Source: Actinostola sp. cb2023
Lineage: Eukaryota; Cnidaria; Anthozoa; Actiniaria; Actinostolidae
NCBI GenBank assembly: GCA_033675265.1
Contig: JAUJYZ010000448.1
Coordinates: 171,001-235,000 of the forward strand
Direction: 5' to 3'
Length of the DNA: 64,000 nt
In this document: positions 56,263-64,000 of the stretch, in pieces
How the letters are laid out: each line of letters opens with the position of its first letter
How positions within the stretch are numbered: position 1 is the stretch's first letter
Notes under the pieces: generated by a model
Database searches by the model: none
Told to the model about the DNA's origin: nothing
What the model saw: only the letters and a program-made list of their open reading frames with translations
Program-made: the position numbers and the translations under genes

Positions 56263-57512
56263 ACTCGTCGATATCTGCCCTATATATGCTTTGTCCGTTT
56301 TTCTAGAGTGCATAAACTGTTGCAAATCTATCCTTTTTTTTGTTGTTGTTTTTGTTTTTGTTGTACCCATTTTGCAGTGTATTGGGGAAAGTACCTTCCA
56401 TAGATCTAGTTTTTCTAGGGCTTTTTTCCAGAAACCACCCACACACTGGTATGGATTCCGTTGTGTCGTTGTACCTTTTCTGGGTATTCGATTTTGTCTA
56501 GTAGCAGTTGCAAATCCACTTTTTTGGGTGGGTGCAAAATGTTTGTGGGTGCAAAATGTTTGTTGGGTTCCACGATATTTCTTTGTTGTCTTGCATTATG
56601 TCGGTTCTTGTGGGGAGTATTTCTATTTGGAAGTATGGGGCTTGTAGCCAATACATTGTTCTCCCCCACCTATCATCTTCGACTTCGAAACAATCCTTTG
56701 TATTTCTAGAATTGCATCTAGTCTAGTTGCAAAAACCACTACTTTCTTTTCTTCGTTTCGGATAACTACTCTTTTGCAGGTTTTGAAATCTCGGAACCCG
56801 AGTATTGTGTATTTTCCAATATTTTGGGATACTTTGTATGTGTTGTCTTGCGAAGCACTTTCTACAGAATGTTGGATTTCTAGTATTTTAGTTTTTGCTG
56901 CTCTTGCGGCTTCCGACTTCTTCTGAATCTCCTGGATCTCCAAATCTCTTTTTTGTATTTTTTGTATTCGTTCTGTAGATCGACTCTCTATTGTCTCCAA
57001 CCATTCTTCGGAGTTTTGTATATATTCCAATTCCATCATTCTCGATTCTCTACTTTTCTTCGATTATATGGAGACTTTTCGGTCTATTGATATCTCCTGT
57101 ATTGTTGGGGCGTCTTTGGTATAGCATCGTAGAGGTGCAATCGATATATTTTTGTTGTCTAGAGAGACATCCACTCGAAATATTGGGCAGTTTCGCAAAC
57201 CAAAATCGGAAATGGCCCATTGTATGGCTCTTTCCCACTTTGCATCGTCCTCCAAAATATGGGGTTGTGGATGGATTCGAACTCCAGAAATGTTACCTGT
57301 TTTGTTGTGTCCATACCATGCGTGGTAGATTTCTCCCATGCATTCCTCGATTTACTACAACGCAAGATCGGTCCAAATGTTTTGCCAAGCTATAAATACA
57401 AAAAACCAAAAAAATACTGGACCAATAGGGAAAGAAGAGAACTATGTCGAAACCCACATCTTTTTTGGTAGCCGAAAGGGTGGTGGCCCTACGTTTTTTT
57501 ATACTCTACTAA
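56078..57512 (-). repeat. Right arm of the inverted duplication (with a 1-kb deletion)
   Basis: Inverted partner of 52541-55264. The deletion junction is near 57391, where the sequence jumps from GTCCAAATGTTTTGCCAAGC to a TATAAATACAAAAAACC stretch equivalent to about 52650. Confidence 0.92.
56623..57039 (-). CDS. Coiled-coil protein of the replicon-like element, right copy
   Basis: Mirror copy of 54198-54593. It has the same start (MMELEYIQNSEEWLE) and helical region, and differs at the C-terminus after KKVVVFATRLDAILE. Minus-strand frames at 57050-57365 continue the pieces of the large broken gene (HAWYGHNKTG, AIQWAISDFGLRNCPIFRVD), confirming the order of the unit. Confidence 0.45.
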   Translation of the reverse strand: MMELEYIQNSEEWLETIESRSTERIQKIQKRDLEIQEIQKKSEAARAAKTKILEIQHSVESASQDNTYKVSQNIGKYTILGFRDFKTCKRVVIRNEEKKVVVFATRLDAILEIQRIVSKSKMIGGGEQCIGYKPHTSK

Positions 57513-57713
57513 ATTAATTAATTCAAACCGGTTTAAACTGGTTATGAGGTAGCCGGATTCATACCTATATATATACCAAAATAAATCTTTTTTTTATCCA
57601 ATCGAATCGAACCAGTTCGGCAGCAGTTAGTATTGCAAAATATAATTTTAATTCTTGAAAAAAAGAGATTCAGAAATTAAAATTAATTTTGGGGGTGTTT
57701 TGACCCCCTATTT

Positions 57714-58077
57714 AATCCTGTTCATCTGCACAAGGAATTATATAGGATTTCACGGATTCGATCACATTTTGTGTTATATTTCTTTAATGCAACACACTTA
57801 TTTTTCCAACGGATAGCGGTATCTTCTGAACAACAGGACCCAGGTGTAAAGAGGTCCAATTCGCTTGGAAATGAAAGGACTGGCTGAGAAGTATTGTTGA
57901 TTCAATCAACGGAATATAATTGCTCATTCAATGAAATGACCAAGATTGCAAAACATCACTGCAAATTTCGAGGAGAATGCAAACAACACGCTGCCATAAC
58001 GACCAAGTAAGAGCTAGTGTTATTCAAGTCCGGCTTTCTTTTTATTTATTTCAATAAAGTTGTTATACTACTGATTG
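57714..58077. other. Unique sequence, no gene seen
   Basis: Nothing recognised beyond AT-rich DNA. Confidence 0.5.
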
Positions 58078-58782
58078 AACAATTATTCCCCGAAGTGGCG
58101 GTGAGTAGTGGTGGATATATTTACCGAGCCGCGAGTCCTCGAGCGGCAAGGTAAATATTCACCACTACTCACCGTCACTGAAGGGGATAATTGTTTTAGT
58201 ATTTACCAAATCAGTTGGATAAAAAATGTACTGCTGTAGCTCAGTGTAGCTGTAGCTGTAGCTGTAGCTGTAGCTGTAGCTGTAGCTGTAGCTGTAGCTG
58301 TAGCTGTAGCTGTAGCTGTAGCTGTAGCTGTAGCTGTAGCTGTAGCTGTAGCTGTAGCTGTAGCTGTTTTGAGTCTTGTCCCAAAACCGTGAATATAATA
58401 TATACACCTAGCCTATTCCAAAAATCGTTGTCCCCGCCGAAAGCAAGAAGCAAGAAGCTGACGACCGCAAAGGGCATTGGGACTTTCTTCTTATCCATTT
58501 ATTCATCCGTAGACATTTTGACAACATGCATTTTCAAATGGCCGAATAGTTCCAAATGATTACTATTCAACGCTCGTAGGGATAACTTCTCAAGTACCAC
58601 GGATAAATAAATTAATTAGGAGATTCCCAAAGTCCTTTGCGGTCGTCAGCTTCTTGCTTGTTGCTTTCGGCCCGGACAACGATATTTGGAATAGGTGTAT
58701 ATAGCCAAGGATATACCGAGTACCGGGAGCCAATCCAAACGCGCCAAAATTGCTATCCACTAATTTGGTAAATACTAAAAGC
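58078..58782. repeat. Fold-back repeat family 4, long copy
   Basis: The outer parts (GAACAATTATTCCCCGAAGT at 58078, GGGAGCCAATCCAAACGCGC near 58730) match the short copy at 21604-21836. The interior adds a 65-bp inverted pair (AAATCGTTGTCCCCGCCGAA, GCTGACGACCGCAAAGG at 58408-58485 and its mirror at 58628-58695). A hexanucleotide array sits in the left part. Confidence 0.8.
58246..58367 (+). repeat. (TAGCTG)n hexanucleotide array
   Basis: About 20 perfect TAGCTG units. The reading CAGCTA on the other strand keeps all frames open, which explains the open frames there. Confidence 0.97.
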
Positions 58783-58857
58783 CGATATCACGAGCATCAT
58801 TCACTCCTCATTCTTGGCGTGTAATAATCTGTATAATAATCTATATATGTATTGCAG

Positions 58858-58863
58858 TTTAAT
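58858..58863 (-). terminator. Possible polyadenylation hexamer of the ERG channel gene
   Basis: ATTAAA on the minus strand, about 260 bases past the stop codon at 59124. It is the only common variant signal seen in the region directly downstream, though distance and lack of transcript data leave it tentative. Confidence 0.3.
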
Positions 58864-58984
58864 GTTTCAATAAATATGTAAATAGTTTTTGTCTATAAGA
58901 GTTCTAAATTGACAAGGCATTGTAGTTGGTATGAGAAGTACGCACAGCGCCACAACCAATGGATATCCTGTATGACCAACTAAT

Positions 58985-59095
58985 ACATTACCTCTGTGAA
59001 TCTCTGTCTCTCTCTCTTTCTCTCTCTCTCTTTCTCTCTCTTTCTTTCTTTCTCTCTTTCTCTCTCTTTCTCTCTTTTCCTCTTTCTCTCTCTCT
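58985..59095 (-). repeat. CT/GA-rich tract in the ERG 3' UTR
   Basis: An irregular CT-rich run on the plus strand (GA-rich in the transcript) starting about 30 bases after the stop codon. Confidence 0.85.
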
Positions 59096-59123
59096 CGTGC
59101 TCCCAAAATAGTTTTCTATAATA

Positions 59124-59423
59124 TCAACAATCTTTCTCGCATTTGTGTCGTCTCTTATCTTTTCTCTCTTGTCTTGTTTCCCCCGACGCCTCGGTAGCCA
59201 TTCTTTGAATAACAGGCATGATCTTCGTCATCATATCAGAGAACATTTGGTCGATGCAATCCATTTTTTCCTCTAATTTATCGAGCTTCGTTTCAAGTGT
59301 GCCCAAGTCTGGTAAACTTGACGTGCAGTTCGTGTTAGACACCTTGGTGGACGGATACATGTGCATCTCGATGTGAGTTTGGTCCAATGGATCCGCGTTT
59401 GTCATAAAGTTGACTCCATCGTC
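59124..59423 (-). CDS. KCNH (erg-like): ERG terminal exon: coiled-coil tail and stop
   Basis: The acceptor TTGTTCTAG precedes exactly 300 bases including the stop, in phase with the previous exon. A heptad-patterned helix ([18 protein letters not shown]) matches the tetramerising coiled coil of ERG tails. The end is basic ([13 protein letters not shown]). Confidence 0.8.
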   Translation of the reverse strand, partial: DDGVNFMTNADPLDQTHIEMHMYPSTKVSNTNCTSSLPDLGTLETKLDKLEEKMDCIDQMFSDMMTKIMPVIQRMATEASGETRQERKDKRRHKCEKDC

Positions 59424-62400
59424 CTAGAACAATTCAAACAAAGCAGAAATATATAATATATATATATATAATTAGCATTTATATTAGCATTTTTTTAAAT
59501 CTATATTTTAATATCAACATTGTAAATTATCATAGTATCATATATTATTTTTAGCTATAACTCTGTATAATTCTGAAAGGCCCTATGGGGAGAATTAATA
59601 AAGCGTTATTATTTCATTATATTATCATAGTCGGGTGGGCTTCTATACAGTGCCATGGGTGGTCAAGACAGGGTTTGTTTGGGACTCAGCATAAGAGCTT
59701 GGACTTGCGTCGCGTTTTCACTTGTGTATACAGCTATTTCAAAAAAGTGTTGTCGGCGCGATAGGGAATACGATACGATACCTAAAACTCAATGGCAATG
59801 TTTAAATCAAGCAAATTCTAACCACCCTATAGGTCTATAACTTGAAATCCATGTGAGGAGTTTGTGAATTGTAAAGCTATTTTGAGCAAACCAGACAAAC
59901 ATTTCCTTTCGACTATCGCCTAACGCCTATCGCCCAGTTTCGCCTTTCGCCTATCGCCCAGTTTCGCCTTTCGCCTTTCGCCCAGTTTCGCCTATCGCCT
60001 ATCGCCTATCGCCTATCGCCTATCGCCTATCGCCTATCGCCTATCGCCTATCGCCTATCGCCTATCGCCTATCGCCTATCGCCTATCGCCTATCGCCTAT
60101 CGCCTATCGCCTATCGCCTATCGCCTATCGCCTATCGCCTATCGCCTATCGCCTATCGCCTATCGCCTATCGCCTATCGCCTATCGCCTATCGCCTATCG
60201 CCTATCGCCTATCGCCTATCGCCTATCGCCTATCGCCTATCGCCTATCGCCTATGGCTCCCACGACGTTTTTTGAAATAGCTGTATACACCTATTTCAAA
60301 AAAGGTTGTCGAAGACCGGCATCAGTTCATAGGCGATAGGTTATATGTCGTTCCAAGACCGAATTGCATTATGGTAAGAGCTTAGCTTGAATGTCGTGGA
60401 TGCTAGAGAAAATTTGATTCCAAATTTGTCTTGGCCTGTTTGAAATCAAATAGTTACAATATCATACTGAGCTTTTCATATAGGAAGTGCCATTTTTGGC
60501 AATTCAAGCTGTTATACCATAACGCAGTTCGGTCTTGGAATGACCTATAACCTATCGCCTATGGACTGATGTCCTCGAAAACCTTTTTCGAATTAGCTGT
60601 ATATATATGTTGTCGGTAAAGGAATACAATGGACTGTTGTTGTTCGCGCTTTTCTGCACTACAAAGAAGGCGTATACACGTATACACGCATGATATAACT
60701 TGCATGATAAATTGTAAACATCAACATCAGCGATCCCGCGAGAATCCCGCGAGAGCTCATCCACAGGAAGCCCGCCAAAAGACGTACGTATTCAAATATT
60801 TTTCATCAATTTGTAATAGTCACCTTAACCCTTTTCAATGATATTTCTCATGATTCATTTTGGTCTTGTACAGGGCATTTCGGTTGACATGTGATGTCAT
60901 ATCTGCCATAATCAATTGGTTGTGTGATGTCATATCCGCCAGAATCAATTGGTTGCGTGATGTCATTTCCGCCAGAATCAAATGGTTGCGTGATGTCATA
61001 TCCGCCAGAATCAATTGGTTGCGTGATGTCATATCCGCCAGAATCAGTTGGTTGCGTGATATCATATCCGCCAGAATCAGTTGGTTGCGTGATATCATAT
61101 CCGCCAGGATCAATTGGTTGCACGATCAAAAGGCATTATTTTTCAACTCAGCGCATGAAAATGATCCCGTAGCGCACAAACAGGGAGCTAGATTCTCAAT
61201 AGTTGGGAGTCGAATCAGTTTACTGATAGTTTCTATCAGAATTGGCGATATTTTCACGCCAAGAAGGGAGTCCTTGCAGAACCCCCCCCCCCCCCCCCCG
61301 ATATATTCACCAATGAAGACATTTGCGTCACAAAGTTCTGCCCGCAGAGAATCATGGGAGTTAGTATAGTCTATTTACCTGAATTTCTTGTTTTTTTTCA
61401 AATAAACACTCAGCCAACCCATTTCGAAGCAGTTAATGAATGTGACTAAGTTGAATGAATTGATTAAATATGAAGCTAGTACCTGCTCGATGCTGCCAAG
61501 GTTGTAAGAAAGTTTTAAATGATGGGTGAAGTTTTCTCTAAATTCAGGGTAAACCCTTAAGACAGACAAGAGTTCCTGCCACGCAACTACATGGATTTGA
61601 CAATAGGTCTGTACTAGAAGACTGGCGTTGGCTTTAGCTGTTTGAAAACTTGCAGGCGAGTAATATTCACAGCTTATCACGTCGCCTTTACCTATAAAAC
61701 AGTATTCATAGTTCAAAGCTAGTATATACCCGATTAGTGACCCGATTAGTACCCGATCCGATTAGTACCCGATTAATACCCGATTAGTACCCGATTAATA
61801 CCCGAGTTGACTCGGTTTATTTTATAAAATATTCAAAGTAGATTTTCAAAAGAATTATATTACAATCGTCATGGCCAGTAAGCGTGTTACTTACCAAGAA
61901 CAAGCAAGATTTTCCCATCACTAATAACTTCTACAAATCCTTTAGCGATGAAATAGAGTTTTTTCACCTCGTCGCCTTGTTTGATCAAATACTGTCCTGG
62001 AAGCAGTCGTCTGATGTCGAAACGCCTTGACAGTGCTCGTAGACACCCCTCGCTTGCTCCTCGGAAAGCAGAACATTCAGCAAATAGTTTCCTATGCAAG
62101 TGAACGCATATGTCAGCTTGTAATGATTCGGGGAATCGCTTGAGAACCTGAAACAAAATGTTTGAAATAGTACAGCGTAAATAAATAATAACAGGGAGGT
62201 TTTATGAAGGACTAAAGCGACACAGTAGCTAGGAAATAAGCTAAACTAATTCCTAATTGAATAGCTCTCGTTGTCAGTGAACATAAAAGTACATGTGACG
62301 ATCATGTTAAATATATCTACTTAAACTCTGATATTGTAGAGTAACGGAGTCAATCAGGACTTAAAATCAAATCCAACCATAATCTGAAAACATTTATCTA

Positions 62401-64000
62401 TTTTCTTGAAGTTGCATTTGACAATTTGTTTTGTGTTTAATAAGCCACTTCACGCTGTCGTCCGCCATTTTGAATTGGGACAAACGCAGCATAATTTATA
62501 GAAATCTGGATCACTTTGACTTGCCGTAACTCCGCTCAATTTTGTTGGATTTTCAAAATTAAAACTTCTATAGTCAGCAGGCATGCATGTCAGTTGTCGG
62601 ACTGAAAATAAGACCAATGTAGGTGTTTTAACTACCTTTTACGATTCAATCTTCTTTTCACGAATGTATCTTAAAAGTTCGAGCTAATTTGCATATTCAC
62701 ATGCCGAACGTTTTATTTTGAATACAACAAAAAAAAAAAATCGATTTGTAGCCTTCCAATACCCATCATATTATAGGACATAAATAACAAAGAAAATATA
62801 TTATCTAAAATGGAAAGTTTTAAAAAATCCAACGAAATCCAACGGAGTTGCGGCAAATCAAAGTGATCCAGATTTCTATTAATTATGCCGCATTTGTCCC
62901 AATTCACAATGGCAGACGACAGCGTGAACTGGCTTGTTTCCATCACAAATTGATTATTGATTATTCGGCGCACAAGCTTTCAAAGTTGGCCGAGATCTCG
63001 ACGCCAAAATGCTATAAGTTCAATGAGAATGACGCGATTACGAGTCACGTACCGTGTCTATATCAACACCTTTAGTGTAAGACCACTCGTGTCGAAAGTA
63101 CTCCTCGAGGTCGTCCCGAAGGTGTGGCGGGATTTTGTAGAATTGTATAAAGTCCCGTACAATTCTTAGGTTTCTATGGTGACGTGACGTCTGCGAGTAC
63201 AGTCTTTGGATGATGGCAGTCATGTTACCAAATATGGACGCATACATCAGAGCTAAACATTACATTTGTTACAGATTTCATGTTTATGTTAGGATGATGA
63301 ACCAATCAGGGTATAGAATGGTTTTGATAATTTTTTTCTATTCTTGCTTTGCAATCAATCCCTTGAGAATCAAGAGATAAAGACACGGCGGCCATGTTGG
63401 TTGAACAAACAATAGACACTAATGAGCAATCTTTTGTTGAAGTTCAACGTCTGTCCGTCTGTCCGTCTGTCCGTCTGTCCGTCTGTCCGTCTGTCCGTCT
63501 GTCCGTCTGTCCGTCTGTCCGTCTGTCCGTCTGTCCGTCTGTCCGTCTGTCCGTCTGTCCGTCTGTCCGTCTGTCCGTCTGTCCGTCTGTCCGTCTGTCC
63601 GTCTGTCCGTCTGTCCGTCTGTCCGTCTGTCCGTCTGTCCGTCTGTCTGTATAGTTGTACATAACCACTTACCTCCGACAATCATAACACATATAGAAAA
63701 CAGTTTTTCGGCATTTGTGTTTGGCGAAACGTTTCCAAATCCAACACTAGATAAACTAGTCATCGTGAAATACAATGCGGTGATGTATCGAGTCTCAATG
63801 CTCGGGCTACTAGCAGAACCATTGACCATAGGCTCGCCGATCTGTCTTGATAATCTAGCAATCCATCCGTCATTCGACGTCTGACTTTCACCAATAGCAT
63901 GCCAGATACACGCTAACCAATGAGCGACCAGAAGGAAAAGGCCCGTTAGCATTATGATGACTGCTTGACCATACTCAGAGTAACGGTCCAGTGTACGTAC
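59124..64000 (-). CDS. KCNH (erg-like): ERG-type voltage-gated potassium channel (KCNH family), last five exons
   Basis: Five minus-strand exons (64000-63673, 63252-63053, 62147-61895, 61691-61483, 59423-59124) are flanked by AG acceptors and GT donors, and their phases fit exactly. They encode S5, pore, S6, C-linker, cyclic-nucleotide-binding homology domain and a coiled-coil tail. The 5' part (PAS domain, S1-S4) lies beyond the window. ERG rather than EAG or ELK is indicated by LDRYSEYG before S5, [11 protein letters not shown] in the pore, [21 protein letters not shown] and [10 protein letters not shown]. The filter is GFG. The Ser after the filter that supports fast inactivation in human ERG is present, as are the Tyr and Phe of S6 that bind blocking drugs. 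The domain ends with a YNL intrinsic-ligand motif (FNL in human ERG). The C-terminal tail is about 100 residues, much shorter than in vertebrates. It should form tetrameric plasma-membrane K+ channels. Confidence 0.95.
59724..60290. mobile_element. Element with ends TATACAGCTATTTCAAAAAA, filled by a heptanucleotide array
   Basis: TACAGCTATTTCAAAAAAGT at 59728 and its complement near 60290 are inverted ends. Almost the whole interior is the array (CGCCTAT)n at about 59912-60254. It lies in the last ERG intron. Confidence 0.7.
59912..60254. repeat. (CGCCTAT)n heptanucleotide array
   Basis: About 45 units of CGCCTAT. It starts with imperfect forms (CGCCTTT, CGCCCAGTTT) and then becomes almost pure. 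Confidence 0.97.
60276..60604. mobile_element. Second element of the TATACAGCTATTTC family
   Basis: CATCAGTTCATAGGCGATAG with CGTTCCAAGACCGAATTGCA, and the mirrored CTATCGCCTATGGACTGATG near 60550, form about 80-bp inverted ends. The outer ends are related to those of the adjacent element, and the CGCCTAT unit lies inside its terminal repeat. Confidence 0.75.
60880..61125 (+). repeat. 33-bp minisatellite in an ERG intron (about 7 units)
   Basis: The unit is GTTGCGTGATGTCATATCCG followed by CCAGAATCAATTG, with single-base variants. It contains TGATGTCA, close to a CRE/AP-1 type site, in each unit. Open frames on both strands follow from the 33-bp length. Confidence 0.93.
61483..61691 (-). CDS. 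KCNH (erg-like): ERG exon: end of the binding homology domain with YNL motif
   Basis: The acceptor is TTTTATAG. It encodes [33 protein letters not shown] and LKLSYNLG. The donor is GAGCAG/GTACTA, phase 0. Open frame beyond the donor is intronic. Confidence 0.92.
61738..61806 (+). repeat. Short ACCCGATTAGT repeat
   Basis: Six or so imperfect copies of ACCCGATTAGT/ACCCGATTAAT just inside the intron upstream of the fourth visible ERG exon. Confidence 0.85.
61895..62147 (-). CDS. KCNH (erg-like): ERG exon: cyclic-nucleotide-binding homology domain, main part
   Basis: The acceptor is TTGTTTCAG. It encodes [25 protein letters not shown] and [20 protein letters not shown]. The donor is CTTG/GTAAGT, phase 1, splitting the Gly codon of the GKGD turn. 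Confidence 0.94.
62439..62938. mobile_element. MITE family 2, long copy in an ERG intron
   Basis: AATAAGCCACTTCACGCTGT and the mirrored ACAGCGTGAACTGGCTTGTT bound 500 bp. The arms of about 130 bp mirror each other through CGCCATTTTGAATTGGGACA and CTGGATCACTTTGACTTGCC. Both phrases link it to 8020-8209. The middle is unrelated to the short copy. Confidence 0.85.
63053..63252 (-). CDS. KCNH (erg-like): ERG exon: end of S6 and C-linker
   Basis: The acceptor is ATGTTTAG. The exon encodes the end of S6 (LMYASIFGN) and the C-linker ([20 protein letters not shown]). It ends in phase 0 at an ACACG/GTACGT donor. Confidence 0.93.
63451..63650. repeat. (GTCCGTCT)n octanucleotide array in an ERG intron
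   Basis: About 25 near-perfect units of GTCCGTCT fill half of the 420-bp intron between the pore exon and the C-linker exon. It starts 23 bp from the pore exon's donor, inside the pre-mRNA as a purine-rich AGACGGAC repeat. Confidence 0.97.
63673..64000 (-). CDS. KCNH (erg-like): ERG exon: S5, pore helix, selectivity filter, S6 start
   Basis: Open to the window edge. It carries HWLACIW (S5), the turret with an NGS glycosylation site, [16 protein letters not shown] and the start of S6 (FSICVMIVG). It ends in phase 1 at a GGAG/GTAAGT donor. Confidence 0.93.

Larger units (their letters stand above)
52066..57713. mobile_element. 5.6-kb virus- or replicon-like element, an inverted duplication with CCCCC/GGGGG ends
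   Basis: The proposed limits are matching inverted ends: AAATAGGGGGTCAAACTACC at 52066 and, on the other strand at 57713, AAATAGGGGGTCAAAACACC. Within it, left arm 52541-55264 is an inverted copy of right arm 56078-57512. The right arm lacks the equivalent of about 52656-53695. A unique centre (55265-56077) separates them. Base composition and the tightly packed, mostly one-strand frames rich in Lys, Glu and Ile differ from the surroundings and look viral. No clear target duplication was found. No transposase, integrase, DNA polymerase or capsid protein was recognised, so the class is unknown. All larger genes are broken or duplicated. Confidence 0.7.

Noticed and set aside
60835..61369. Repeat proteins on both strands around 61 kb
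   Set aside because: They come from the 33-bp intronic minisatellite of the ERG gene.

Overview
The window looks like animal nuclear DNA, most likely from a cnidarian (sea anemone or coral). The evidence is a spliced ERG-type potassium-channel gene with canonical GT/AG introns, two related rhodopsin-like GPCR genes each preceded by a splice acceptor, and remnants of Ty3/gypsy, BEL/Pao, CR1/L2-like and Penelope-like retroelements. The AT-rich DNA is also full of fold-back elements and satellites. The phylum is an inference; nothing here names the species.

Region by region. 1-2214: right end of a 90-bp satellite. 4.7-6.1 kb: a class A GPCR gene with a reading-frame break between TM5 and TM6. 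7.3-13 kb: small inverted-repeat elements, a GIY-YIG (Penelope-type) fragment, and a 114-bp satellite interrupted by an 880-bp element with inverted ends. 13.1-18 kb: a fold-back repeat, a 71-bp satellite, and a ~97-bp minisatellite split by a hAT-like non-autonomous element and a decayed non-LTR retrotransposon. 19.2-20.9 kb: an 850-bp pure hexanucleotide array abutting a Penelope-type 3' end, then AAT arrays. 22.6-23.6 kb: GC-rich palindromic repeats. 24-27.3 kb: decayed Ty3/gypsy pol. 27.4-28.4 kb: a 63-bp hairpin minisatellite open on both strands. 29.5-31 kb: an intact second GPCR of the same family. 31.2-36.8 kb: decayed BEL/Pao plus five fold-back elements. 37.4-44.6 kb: a composite element with long inverted arms around a broken, multi-copy-type PIN-nuclease/CXC gene, itself hit by two further insertions. 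45.7-47.7 kb: a 2-kb element with long inverted ends. 52.07-57.71 kb: a 5.6-kb element that is an inverted duplication of a compact, virus- or replicon-like gene set. 59.1-64 kb, minus strand: the last five exons of the ERG channel, its introns loaded with microsatellites and fold-back elements.

Host genes are therefore few: two GPCRs (one frame-broken) and the ERG channel. No operon-like cooperation is visible. The rest is a nested record of mobile DNA. The most unusual item is the 52-57.7 kb element, whose proteins I cannot assign to a known family with confidence. Also notable are the nested element at 37-44.6 kb, the duplication-dated insertion at 9358-10237, and the six-motif internal structure of the hAT-like element.
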